Origin: Chelonoidis abingdonii
Taxonomy: Eukaryota; Chordata; Testudines; Testudinidae
DNA: 64,000 nucleotides
NCBI RefSeq assembly: GCF_003597395.2
Contig: NC_133770.1
Location: forward strand, 297,757,389-297,821,388
Reading direction: 5' to 3'
The position numbers were made by a program, and so were the translations under genes. This document shows positions 1 through 11,371 of the stretch, piece after piece. The notes beneath the pieces are model-generated. The model ran no database searches. It worked only from the letters and a program-made list of their open reading frames with translations, and was not told the origin of the DNA. Position 1 is the stretch's first letter. Every line of letters begins with the position of its first letter.

Positions 1-2790
1 GAAACAGTTGTCTGCTGCTTTCACTTAGGGAGGGGTGAGGCTGTACCCAGAACCACCCGCGACAATGATTTTTGCCCGTCAGGCACTGGGCTGTCAACCC
101 AGGATTCCAAGGGGCGGGGGAGACTGCAGGAACTATGGGATAGCTATGGGATAGCTACCTACAGTGCAACGCTCCAAAAATTGATGCTAGCCTCGGACCA
201 TGGACGCACACCGCCGAATTAATGTGCCTAGTGTGGCCACATCCAATCGACTTTATTCAATCTGTTTTATAAAACCGGTTTAGATTAAATCGGAATTATC
301 CCGTAGCGTAGACGTACCCTTAGCCAGGTCAATTTTACTCCAGTCTCAAACCAAAGACAATGCCTGTAGCCAATCCTGTAATAAACTAACTAAAGAGTTA
401 TTAAGTAACAAAAGAAGTGTGAGTGATTTGCAAGGTTAAAACAGGAAACAAACACAGACAAATGAGTTACAGACTTAGATTTAAAGTGGTAATATCAACT
501 TCTGTAATATGCAGCTCTAGCCTTTAGGGCTGGCCCATACCAAGCAACATGGGGATCTCTCGCTTACGATGAGGAATCTTTGCCCCTCAGAGTCCAGATA
601 GCAGAAAGATCCCAAATTCACCTTGTCAGGGATTTTTATCCTGTTGACCCCAGAATCCAAGCTGATGCGATGAATTCATGTGCAGGCCTCCCCTTCCTGG
701 AGGGAGTGAGGAATGCAGTCAACAAGGTCTCTGTCCTTTGATGCTACACAATGCCTCATTTGCCTTCCATGGACCATCTTGTGTGCAGGGCAAGCACTTT
801 ACCTGAATTAATGCTTCTTTTCTTGTTTGCTGAGTTACACCATTACAGAAGTTTACGATGCAAACACTCATAGCCTTATACCATGAGATACAGATACTGT
901 AGGTAGGATTAATGCCCACAGAGTCCTACCAGCATTCCCTAAACTCTAAGCACATTCTTATAACACTGTGATCTGCTTTAGCAATACTAACCCACCGGTG
1001 AGCCAGGCTGGTTTCCAACTAGGCATTTGCCAGGGGGGCCCTGGGCCTTGGCATAAGCTGGCATCTGGTCTTCCAGCATCACCGTGGGGACCCTGGGTCT
1101 CCCACCTATGTGGGCACCCCAAGCACTGGACTACAGAGTCATTCTCACTTTCCTTGTCTCTGGCCCAATGGCTATTTAAATAGTCATCAGTAGCATAGCC
1201 CAGGCCAGAGAATTTCACACACTGATCAAATAGTAGTGATAATCAGGAAGCAATTAATAGGAAAGTGGGGAAACAAAGGCCAGTGAGAGGTGGAATAGGT
1301 GAGAAAAGAAGATAAAAAATATCCATTGGCATTTTCCTAGAGCTAAGAGATGCTTTCACTATCAGAATCAAAATTCAAATCACAGTCAGTAAACACAGAG
1401 CCAGTTGCTGGATGAACCGTTTGTGGTCAGCGGCTTAAGCTTTTAAATCAATAGAGCAAATCAATATTAGTATAATATTGTCTCTATCTAGGTACTTATA
1501 TGGCCCTTGGCCCATAATATGTGAGCCATTAAGGAAACCAAGGTGATTTTGCAGATTTCATGCCTCTCTACGATTTAGTTCGAGGAGGAGACCTGAGTCT
1601 TTTATACTTAGAGGTTCGATGGGAAAGAGGAATGTAGCAATATTCAAAAGAGATATGATTTCCCATGTTCTCCGAGCTCATCAATTCTTTACCAATATGC
1701 ATGGGATGTTTCTTTTCTTCTTCTTTCACAGCCAACAGGGAGCAGACGAGAGAGAGGCAGAGCGAGAGTAGATATGTCCTAGGTTTAATGAAATCTTGCT
1801 GCAAAAAATGGACTTCAGAGGGTGCCACTCCAATCCAGTGGTAGCGGATCCTTCTTTTAAAGCTGTGCAGAAAAAACATATGACTCTTCAAGCCTCCTAC
1901 AGCAACAATTGCAATAATGAAAACCAACCACAGAAAAGAGACAAGCGCCAGCAATCAGGAAAAAAAATGACCAAGTGGCTCAGCGTTGTGTTCGCTTATT
2001 TATAGCTCACTATAAACACGGATGGAAGCTCACATTTTGACACACTGGAAGTTCCCTTTAATATCAGGGAAGTGTTTCCTCATCTCTGCCTTTGCCACCT
2101 AAGCAATCGTCTTTAAAACATGCAAAGTTGGTACAGGGCTGATGAAAAGTGCCCAGCAGGTAACACAATAAACCAAAGCCCCTTAGCAGTTTTGTACGTA
2201 TTACAGGGCTGAGCCAAAGCCCGTGGAAGTCAACGGGAAGTCTGTTGCTGACTTCGCTGGTTTGAATCCAAGTCTGAAGGCTTTCCCCACACAGCTTATA
2301 CTGTACCTTCTGCCATGCCATGCCCCCACAGGGCAGCCTCCTGGGCGCAGAGAGCAGTTCTGCCTTCATCGGGCCAAGCCTTAACTCTGGCTTTTTTCCT
2401 GGGAAGGCGACACAGGAGATCCCGTCAGTACAACTTGCCAGAGAAATCTGCCGTGAAGCAAACACCTCACCGTTAGGAGTTGGACCGACGCTGTCAATTA
2501 ACACACAGAGGGGCATGGCTACTTTCTGCCTTGGAAGACCAGCAGAGATGTGACCCACAGTTCCCCGTTTAGCAGGCGCAGCATAGGGCAGGCATGCACA
2601 GTCAGGACACTGATTGGTTTCAGGCGCAAAGCCGGATGGTGTTTTCTGTACAGTCACTATCCTTAAAGACAGTTCCTGGATATGCCTGGTGGTTGATACG
2701 GGTCATCTTATTGAGCACTCCAGCCTTCCATCCCCTTTAACCCTCCTCATCTCAGTACCTGGGCACCCCAGGATCATTAACAGAGTTTAG
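1..2790. other. Non-coding, largely unassigned
   Basis: No gene is supported. The longest frame here (197 codons, minus strand, 2064-2657) has no recognisable domain and overlaps a dispersed repeat motif near 2204-2240 (GGCTGAGCCAAAGCCC followed by GTGGAAGTCAACGGG). The first 950 bases look like old retroelement or LTR sequence but could not be classified. Confidence 0.4.
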
Positions 2791-2799
2791 CTTCACCAC

Positions 2800-2970
2800 A
2801 CCTCTGCAAGGGTAGAGAACCAGCACCCCCCATTTTACAAGTGGGAAACCGAGGCACAGGGAAGATTATGTGACTCTCCCAAGGTCACACAGGGCGTCTG
2901 TAGCAGAGCTGACAATTGAAACCAGTTCTCCAGAGCCATGATCTAGTGCTCTGCCCATTAGGCCATCGTC
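2800..2970 (-). repeat. Ancient amniote interspersed repeat relic
   Basis: The motifs ACAAGTGGGAAACCGAGGC, CCCAAGGTCACACAGGG and a final GCCCATTAGGCCATC recur in the same order at several other places in the window. The family is old and diverged, and strand is uncertain. Confidence 0.55.
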
Positions 2971-3849
2971 CCCTCCCTGCATCCTATATGGCTAGGAGAG
3001 ATTGCAGACCTGCGACTGAGGCTGAGCTGTCATCTCAGAGCGGCTAAGGCTGGAGGAGCGCGCCAGCAGACGCGACGGCTTGTTAGTCATTCACACTGGC
3101 ACAGCGTGGGATGCTCTCCACAGGAACCTTGACACACCTACGCCATGTGATAATTAGAAATGTCAGGCAGCAGATCCCATCCTGCCCCCGGCACACCACC
3201 CCGTGGAAACCAGGCAGCGAGTCAGAGGGGTTGTTTATTAAAGGCTTTCTTGGCCTTCATATTTAAGCAGCATGTTTGCAGACATTTCTCCTCCCCCACA
3301 ATTGCCACCTCCCATCAAATCACCTCACGGAGCCACTCGGTGCCATGGCTGGCTCTAAAGCAGAGGAGTGGGAAGGAGGACACGCATGGTGTATTTCAGA
3401 GACACTAGCTCTTGTCTATCATTGCCTCCCAGCATTGAAAACACAACCTCACGGCTCCTTATCTGGACCAGAAAGATTAGGGGGAAAGAGAAGGAAGAGG
3501 GACCCCAATGGCTCATGATAGTGGTGATGGGATAGGGAGACTTTCATCTCAAGGGGACTAGTCCCAAATTACCGTGGGGGCAATAGGAGGTTGGCAGTCC
3601 AAGAGACAGAGCATAAACGAAACCCCACCAGGGTGGATAGCCTCTCTGTAATAGCTGCCAGCATGCCAGCAGGTGTGATGGGCATGAACGTGTCCTTGCA
3701 GAAGCCTGGGGGAGTTTGGCTACTGTTATCTAGGGGAGCAGGAATGAGCCCTAGCAGTATGCATGTGTGGGTAGCTGTGCCAGATGCTCCTGTTCAAAGG
3801 ATAAACAGAGATCTTCAGTCCCTCCTTGGCCAGCAGTCTATTTCCTAGC

Positions 3850-3978
3850 ATTATTAGATACATTGCAGTAGCATGTAGGAGCCCCACGTGTTGACCAGGA
3901 CCCAAGATGCTTGGTGCTGTACATACACAGAGCAAAAAGAGATGGTCCCTGCCCCCCAACAGCTTACAAATCGCTAGG
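3850..3978. repeat. Ancient amniote interspersed repeat relic
   Basis: The core 'TAGGAGCCCCACGTG ... GGTGCTGTACATACACAGA ... GATGGTCCCTGCCCCC ... AGCTTACAAATC' is shared with copies near 4.75, 6.95 and 33.9 kb. Confidence 0.55.
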
Positions 3979-4150
3979 AATTTTACAAAAAAAAACAGGG
4001 AAGGAGAAATGTAGCTTGGAGTTCGTGGGCCTGTTTTGCACCTTTTTCTTAAAACAAAAGCGCTTTGCCTTTATTTGGGTCACATAATAAGTGCATCGAA
4101 AGTTTCATTATTATTTGGCTTCCTTATGGAGAATTAGCAGCTCAGGTGAA

Positions 4151-4296
4151 AGCAGCAAAGAATCCTGTGGCACCTTATAGACTAACAGACATTTTGGAGC
4201 ATGAGCTTTCATGGGTGAATACCCACTTCGTCAGATGCATGATTCTTTGCTGCTTTTACAGATCCAGACTAACATGGCTACCCCTCTGATACTTGA
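4151..4296 (-). mobile_element. Penelope-like retroelement fragment, inverted, with 13-bp TSD
   Basis: The insertion is flanked by CAGCTCAGGTGAA on both sides (4138-4150 and 4297-4309). The left two thirds run antisense (AGCAGCAAAGAATCCTGTGG ... CGTCAGATGCAT); the right third runs sense (GATTCTTTGCTGCTTTTACA ... CTCTGATACTTGACA), giving a head-to-head copy. The antisense part carries a hammerhead-like core. The Penelope assignment rests on this core, the inverted layout and the variable-length target duplication; no protein is left. Confidence 0.65.
4197..4234 (-). ncRNA. Hammerhead-ribozyme-like core in the Penelope-like fragment
   Basis: Read on the minus strand: CTGACGA, an extra A, stem GTGGGT/ACCCAT closed by loop ATTC, then GAAA, a short stem III (GC-TCAT-GC) and a UC cleavage dinucleotide. 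This matches the CUGANGA...GAAA...UH layout of hammerheads with a very short stem III. One stem II pair is a wobble and the extra A after CTGACGA departs from the textbook core. Activity is unproven. Confidence 0.5.
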
Positions 4297-4751
4297 CAGC
4301 TCAGGTGAAGCGTTTTCGCAGCCATCTCGCCAGCCCTGACCGCTCTGGCATGAAACGTGGCTTAAATTCTGAGAGGAACTTAACTAAAACTGTGTGGGAT
4401 GCTGGATCCCACATCGGTTTAGATACTTAACTGGCTCCCATCACCGCAGTGTGGCTCTGATCTTGTGCCATCACAGGCAGCGGGAGCTTTGCCACTGGCT
4501 TTCATGAGCACAGGCTCAAGCAGTATCTGAGCCCCACCATGCCACTGAGGAATTTATCCGCACAATACGGATGGCAGGTGCAGGAGGTATTATTATCTCG
4601 ATTGTATAACTGGGGGGTTGGAGGTATGGAGAGGTCCAGGGATGTGTCCAGCTTCAGCAAGTCACTAACTAGCTAGATCTCAGCTATCCCAATGCCCAGT
4701 CTCTTTCTAGGTTCCCTGGATTCATTTTCTTTGACTAGCATGAGATTATTG

Positions 4752-4842
4752 CTTTATTATGGCGCAGCCTGTACTGACGGGTGTGCATGGTCCTGTACAA
4801 ACAGTGAGAGATGGTCCCTGCTCCACAGCGTAATGTGGATGA
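4752..4842. repeat. Ancient amniote interspersed repeat relic
   Basis: It has the same motif series as the relic near 3.9 kb: a 'CTGTACAAACAGTGAGAGATG' block followed by GGTCCCTGCTCCACAG. Confidence 0.45.
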
Positions 4843-5489
4843 AGACAATACAAATATAGACAGGATGAAATGCACGAGTCGGAGCAGATGGAATTATACA
4901 TGAGAGAAGGTTAGTGACAGGAGAGTTAAGAGCATTTGAGAGATGGTCACTATCTTTGCTGACACACCAGGGACTGAACTGGGAACCTCCAGAGCTAAAA
5001 TCATAAACTGCTACAGCTTAAGTGTGAACCTTTTAGCTGTGTTGCTGTAACTGACTCATATCCTCTGTGGGTTGGGCACATCAGAGGCCCTGTAATGCAC
5101 ACTGACCAGCAGGCTCCATTGACAGCTCCTAGGTGTTTGCATCCCCTGTCATTTGAGGACCATCCTATCCGTTTGCTCAGTAGGGAGGAGAGCATGTGAA
5201 ATGATGATTAAGCGCTAAGCTGTTCAAAAATGCAGTAGATGTCATACCGGTAGCACCCTAGAAACGAGTTGCTGTGGCAACCTAGTGAGAGAGACTGTGT
5301 AAGAGGGGGCCGGAAAGATGAAATCCATCGGCCTTTTGTTTTCTTTCCCTGGTCTGTGGAAACCCATCAAACGTCTCTATCACGTTAATGTGTGACGTGC
5401 ATTGAGGACTGCGTCTCGTCTCTCAGCCATTGGACTATTGTCATTAATATTACAGTGACAGGTCATTGTGCCAGAGGATCCTGGAATCA

Positions 5490-6230
5490 GTCTCCTTCAA
5501 AGGCCATTGAACCCAATAGGAGCCTTTCTATTGACTACAATGGGCTTTGGAATGAGGCTCCATATTAACAATGAAGATGATGGATGGATGCATGGACTGG
5601 GCTGCTGCTTTCAGGCCTGGTTTGAGTGGTGCAGTAGGAAGAACAGTTTTAAGAGCAGTGAAAGGACAATGTGGTAGCAAAGATGGTCTAGTAATTAGTG
5701 CATGGGCTAGAGAGATGGGAAACTCATGTTTGATTTCTATCAGACTTCTGTTGTGAAGATGGGCCAGTCCCCTACTCTGCTAGGTAAAATGGAGACATTG
5801 CTTCACTGCTCAGTTAATTTATGAAGATAAAATATCTATTAATGGTTGTGAAGGCCTCAGATGCCATGCAGATGAAAGCCTTGGGAGTACCTACATGGAT
5901 TTATAAACAGCAGACCAACATCCAGTTTCCAATCCAGACAAGGTCCCATTAACCTTCATTTTTCCCTGGGAATTTAACCTAAGTAAAAATTAAGTAATAG
6001 CCTCAGGATTTGACCCATTGACTTCAGCAGGAATTTGGCCAGAGGAAAACTGTATAAACCCTTTAGGAAGTGGCCCAATACATGTTGGAATCACTTCTTC
6101 CATCATTGAAATGCATCCCTCTTGGGTGGACCGTTAGTGATTATTTATATTTCGCTAGTGCCTAGAGACCCCAAATGAGATCAGGGTCTGATTGTGCTAG
6201 GGGCTGCATATATTTCCTCTGCCTGCCTGA
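5490..6230. repeat. Dispersed old repeats (CCATTGAC family and relatives)
   Basis: It includes an imperfect palindrome (GGCCATTGAACCCAATAGG ... CTATTGACTACAATGGGC), a MIR-like stretch near 5690-5880, a CCATTGACTTCAGCAGG relic near 6015, and GCTAGTGCCTAGAGACCCC near 6160, which opens a known-looking amniote relic. No gene seen. Confidence 0.4.
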
Positions 6231-6947
6231 CACGGGCCTTGCTTAATGAGTTAACAACTTTGGTAAAGTCCTTTGAGACCCTTGGATGAAAAACACGATA
6301 AGAATGCAAGGTATTCGGTCGTTCATAATAATAATGGTTAACAATAGCAACGCCTGGCTTTATTCATTTATTACATGTACTCGAGCAATCTGACAAATGC
6401 CCCCGAAGGCGCTCGTTCATCTTTCCCCGATGCTGGAAACGCTGCAGGCAAATGGTGTTGCTGTTGTCTGAACTGTAGTTTCCAGGCTGCTGCGTAACTT
6501 AACCTGCTTAAATGAGTGAAGTCTCTTCTACCCTCGAGTTTAGAAGAAAGGACGCCAAGCACCGCCTATTGCAGGGAGTCTGGGACGTGTGGCTCAAACA
6601 GCAGCAATCAGAGGAAGAAACGAGCCCCCCCAGCCTACGTTAAAACAAACCTAGAGCCAACCAGAGCCATCTCATTGGAATAATCTCTGGATAAACAGAG
6701 GGGTTAAGCTGGTGCTGAATATCGCCTTTTAGGAGTTGTGGGTCAACTGCCATTAATACTAGTAGGTTTGGGCCAGGGGTTTATAGCTCCTTTCTACCCA
6801 GGAGTTCTTCTGTTCTTTGAGTTTATTTGCCACTTTCTGCAGAGAAAATTCTTGGTTGTGCAGACAGTCCATGATCAGTTTTTGTTGCATGTTTTCGGGA
6901 TTCATGCTGGACACACAGGACCCATGGCATTAGTTCTGCTGTTAGGT

Positions 6948-7400
6948 ATTACAGTAGCATGCTGGGGCCGATAGGACACAGTGTGCTGCTGGGTGCTGTA
7001 TAAACAAAAAGGTCCCTGCCTCTCAGAGCGGAAGTTGGGGACTTGGGACAAACACAGCCGCAAATGACCAGGGGGATGAACGGCACAGCTTTGCTAATGA
7101 CACATTTCTGTTCTCTGATTGGATGAGAGAAACCCTCTGTGTCTGGCACAAAGACTCTCCATGGGGATACTAATCTGACCTTCATCACTGTAGTAACTGA
7201 GACCACACAATCGTTCACCGATTGTAGCCTACCGACATTCCTGTGAGGCAGAGAGGAACTATCCCCCATGGGAAACTGAGGCACAGATGGGCACTCTGTG
7301 CCTAAGGTAGGAATAGACCCTAGGTTTCTTGTGTCCCCGTGAATTTTCCAGCCACAAGACCATGCTTCTCACCTTCCTCGTGACTATGAATGTGGAGTTT
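6948..7400. repeat. Ancient amniote interspersed repeat relic
   Basis: It shows TACAGTAGCATGCTGGGGCC, GGTGCTGTATAAACAAAAAG and GGTCCCTGCCTCTCAGAG, then, after an unrelated middle, GAAACTGAGGCACAGATG. It appears to be one diverged copy of the 33.9 kb family. Confidence 0.45.
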
Positions 7401-8479
7401 TCTATTTCCACCTCATCCACTTGCCCTGGGAACATTCCCTCCAGCCAACTCCTTTGGCAGACGCTTTGCAGAAAGTAAACACAAAAGGGTTGTGAACCCG
7501 GCGGAATGAAATTCATTTAAAAATCTGAAAACTTTTGTGGACAATATCTGTGGCATCCCTTCAGCTGTAGGTGGGACACCCAATAAGTGTCCTTCCAGCA
7601 GGAGAGAGGGAAACAGACAAGGACATGCAGTGAGTAGATGGCTTAGGGATATTTGATGGAGTTGTGCTTTTACTGACCGGCTTTCACACTGGGCACAGGG
7701 CCTTTTTCTGAAAGCGTCCTGCTGCTGCTGTCACTCGGCGGTTCAATAATATGAATAACAGTCACACCCCTTTGCCCGAGAGCTGCATCAATTTTCAGGT
7801 GGGAATATTTCAGGGTAGAACGCTGCAGAACGCAGAGCCATGAGGATTCCTGTGAGAAAAAGCGCAAGTAATTGGACTAGTAGATGCTGGATAGAATCAA
7901 TAACAGTTTCTGGTGCAATTGGTGCCTTAATACCAGGGAGTTTATTGCATAATATCAGGGGCAGGAAATTGTACTGTCCATTAATAACATTTGATGAATG
8001 GCTGGCAGGTGAGATTGGCAGTGGGAAAACAGAACCTTTCACTTCTAAGGCACAACTTTTAATCCAATCCAGGTCAGCTGGTACTGATCCTAAATCCCTG
8101 CTATCTCAGCGGTATTCAGTGGCTATTGTGACACTTTATATTGTTTCCATTTATAATGGTTTAATAAGTGATTAATGGATGCGATAAGCATGTTGCAGAC
8201 ACGGGGCCAATGTGCTATAGGTAATTATAGGTATCTCATTACAAGGTGTTATAGAGAGAGTTATAAGTTACCTATTGACCTCTGTGACAATTGATTAATC
8301 ATTTATTAAACCATCTGTTAATTCTTTGGTAAACGGGACTTTAGGATACACCATGACTCATCCTTGTTTTAATTTTCAGGAATGAAAGGGCTGTGGAGAT
8401 TAAACTCTCCTGCAACCCTAAGAGATGGTGGCTGCCACCAAGGACAGATTTAAACCATTGTTTTAGCAATGCAAGGCTT
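7401..8479. other. Non-coding, unassigned
   Basis: No gene or confident repeat is seen. The AT-rich stretch at 8190-8340 (ATAGGTAATTATAGGTATCT and similar) looks like a repeat relic but was not classified. Confidence 0.35.
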
Positions 8480-8493
8480 CATAGCCTATTCTA

Positions 8494-8684
8494 TAAAAGC
8501 AGCAAAGAGTCCTGTGGCACCTTATAGACTAACAGACGTTTTGGAGCATGAGCTTTCATGGGTGAATACCCACTTTGTCGGATGCTCATGCTCCAAAATG
8601 TCTGTTAGTCTATAAGGTGCCACAGGACTCTTTGCTGCTTTTACATATCCAGAATAACACAGCTACCCCTCTGATACTTGACAC
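8494..8684. mobile_element. Penelope-like retroelement fragment, inverted dimer, near-identical 14-bp TSD
   Basis: It is flanked by CATAGCCTATTCTA (8480-8493) and CATAGCCCATTCTA (8685-8698), one mismatch. Two 60-base arms (8494-8553 and 8584-8643) are reverse complements at 59 of 60 positions around a 30-base loop, followed by the sense tail ending CTCTGATACTTGACAC. The loop side holds a decayed hammerhead-like core (CCGACAA in place of CTGACGA). Confidence 0.65.
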
Positions 8685-8698
8685 CATAGCCCATTCTA

Positions 8699-9945
8699 GC
8701 ATCCCTGAACCACTCAGAGTCCCCTGCTAGCTCACACCCCTTCTCTGTCTAGCCCAGCATCCTATTGCTGATAGGTTTCTATGCCTTTATTAACAGCATC
8801 GTGACAAAGGTGGGTCTTCAGGAGACCTTTGTACATACACAGGGCAGAGACTTTGCAGATGAGCTCAGCATGGTGGTGAGATGCTGAGAGATGGGAGGCC
8901 TCATTGGTAGAACAGGGGATAAGCGAGGCTCTGGAGCCTGGCATCAATAGATAGGCAGTGAGGGGCAGAGCTGAGGAGGCAGTAACAAGAAGCTGAAATG
9001 TCATGCAGTGGAAAAGGGGGAGCTCTAGGTGCAGCAAGGGAGCTATGGAAGGAGGAACACAGTTCGTGAATGTCAGCTCTTGAGACACAAGACTAGCCAG
9101 CCAGCTGCAAAAACAACCACGCTAGCCCAACCGGCAAAAAGGCATTACGTGAGTGACGCTTGCAAGCTCCTCACACCAGCACAGGTGTCTTTTAACTCCA
9201 TGCTGCTCTTTCAGTTTGGATGTTTAATTGCAGCCCTGAAATACGTGCTACTGGCTTGAGACACACTGTGAGAAATCTATAGACTGCAGGTAGCAGACAT
9301 GATTTCTATAGGAATCACACACAAAGACAGGACTAGAAACGTACACGTTCAAATCCAGGCCTGCAGAGATCTGAGCTAAGAAGAAGAGTGTTTAGCTGTT
9401 ACTAATAGAAGGCCCCTTAGTTTGCCTGAGTCCCACCACTAGAGGGCAACGTTGACCTCACACACATCCACTTCTACTGGTTTTTACCTGATTCTTCAGC
9501 TGAGAGTAGGGGAGCGTTGCTGGTGGTGAATTTAATATGCACTGACAATTACAGGGATGGAGGGGAAAGAAGCCATCTCAACAAAGCTGACGTTTTCTTC
9601 CAGCTGCTCATCTCTCTCTCTTCAGTGTTCTTCTAACACAGTCATAACCGTAGCACCTCACAAATATTAATGAATCTTGTCCAGGCCTCTTGGTTGCGTG
9701 TGCCGAGTGTGACTTATTTAATACACCACCTACTGTCGGATTCTATGACAGAGGAATTCAGAGATCCAACTGAACTCCGGCACCATCACTTCTGTCCTCT
9801 TCCAGCTCTCTTGGGCACAGTTGGAGAGATGAGAATTACCCATTTAAGTGTAATAAAATCAAACCCGTGTAAGCTATTACTTGTCATTAATGCTTTATGC
9901 AATGTGCAATAAGCAGGGAAGCAGAGTTGGGTGTTTTGGGGTTGG
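8699..9945. other. Non-coding, unassigned
   Basis: No gene or confident repeat was recognised. The stretch ends in a 16-base poly-T run at 9946-9961. Confidence 0.35.
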
Positions 9946-10071
9946 TTTTTTTTTTTTTTTTCAAACTTGCAAATCGGGACATTTATCTAAAGTTCTCTGA
10001 CTGGTTCCAAAGAGGGAAAGTAGGTCACAGAGAGAGCTCCACAGGCTAGCAAAAGGCCCTCTATATAAGGC

Positions 10072-10193
10072 TAGGATGACCAGATGTCCCGATTTTATAG
10101 GGACAGTCCCAATTTTGGGGTCTTTTTCTTATATAGGTTCCTATTACCCCCCACCCCGTCCTGATTTTTCACACTTGCTGTCTGGTCACCCTA
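10072..10193 (+). mobile_element. hAT-type MITE (TAGGGTGACCAGA family), 8-bp TSD
   Basis: The terminal inverted repeats are TAGGATGACCAGA and TCTGGTCACCCTA, and TATAAGGC is duplicated on both sides (10064-10071 and 10194-10201). An 8-bp duplication and TAGGG-type ends fit the hAT superfamily. There is no coding capacity, so it depends on a transposase encoded elsewhere. Confidence 0.85.
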
Positions 10194-10607
10194 TATAAGG
10201 CTGGAATTTATGTGGGAACTGAGCTATTTCTGCTTGATGCTGATTCGCGCCACAGCTTGGGATGATTTCACTTCTGCAGCCAGCCACACCTCAGCCCCCT
10301 GGCGAGCACATTTGCAAACAGGACAAAAGGATGATTCACAACCATACTAGGTAGTTTAGGAAGCACAAAGGCCAATCTAACCTCCCTCCCCATCTCCACC
10401 TTTTCTCTGCCTTACTTCACCGGGATCCTTACTAGAATCAGTGGGACAAACTGCAGCTCATCATGACCGAAAGTGGCATATCTGACTCCTGATGGCTTTC
10501 TCTCACTAGCTGCTCTAACCCTCCTATCATGCTGGCTGTCCACATCTGGAACAGTTCCTAACCCACTTCCTGCCCTCCACCCTTACACCTAGTGCTTGAA
10601 GATCTCA

Positions 10608-10750
10608 AAGTGCTATAAAAGGGGGAAACTGAGGCATGGAGAGAGCCAAAGGGATTTGCACAAGTCACCCAGCCAACCAGGGGCAGAGCCAAGAGTAAAA
10701 CCCAGTTCTCCTGCATTCCAGTCAAGTACACTAGCCGCTAGACCATAAGC
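10608..10750 (-). repeat. Ancient amniote interspersed repeat relic
   Basis: GGGGAAACTGAGGCATGGAG, CAAGTCACCCAGCCAACCAG and a closing CACTAGCCGCTAGACCATAA match the ordered motifs of the relics at 2.8, 39.6 and 51.4 kb. Confidence 0.5.
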
Positions 10751-10977
10751 CTCTGCAGCTCGCTGCCTTTCCCTTGTCTTCTCAAACCTACTTCTTCCCA
10801 GGCAACGTCTTTCCTTGCTATCTTCCCCATTCACCTCTCCTCGCTCTCCCTGTCCTCTACTGTTGTCCCTCATGAGGTGTCCATTTTAGACTGTAAACTC
10901 TTTGGGCCAGGACAGTTCTCTTTACCAGATTTCACCAGCCTGCCCTTCTAACTAGCAGGGGGAGGCTGTGTGTTCTA

Positions 10978-11180
10978 GCTGATGGGACTTATACCTGCTC
11001 GTCAAAAGACCTAGGTTCTATTCCCAGTACTGACTTACCGTGTGCTCTCAGGCAAGTTACTTCCTGCCTCTGTTTCCCCTCCTGGATGTGTCTATTCAGA
11101 TGATGGACTCTTTGTACAGTACTGGGCCCCATCTCAGTGCAGGACTCCAGGTGATATCATTAAGAGTAGCTATTATTGCT
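10978..11180 (+). repeat. MIR-like CORE-SINE relic
   Basis: GACCTAGGTTCTATTCCCAG (B-box-like), CTCAGGCAAGTTACTTCCTG and GTACAGTACTGGGCCCC follow the MIR order: pol III head, CORE region, LINE2-like tail. Confidence 0.5.
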
Positions 11181-11316
11181 CTTCTCTTTGCTTGAATTGC
11201 TTCAAGGTTAGTTGATTTCTAAGACATGATTTCACAGCAGGACATTTTATACATGTTGTATTTTGGATTACTGGGTTAATTTTAAAAAATTAGTTTTTTT
11301 TCTCTCCCTCTCTCTG

Positions 11317-11371
11317 TATCTATCTATCTATCCATCCCCACACACCCCCACTATCTATCTATCTATCTATC
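11317..11371. repeat. (TATC)n microsatellite, left part
   Basis: Tetranucleotide TATC runs with interspersed CACACACCCCC, cut at its right edge by the LTR insertion; it resumes after 12638. Confidence 0.85.

Noticed and set aside
2064..2657. 197-codon minus-strand open frame
   Set aside because: No domain, no splice context, no promoter, and it overlaps a dispersed repeat motif; frames of this size occur by chance in 64 kb.
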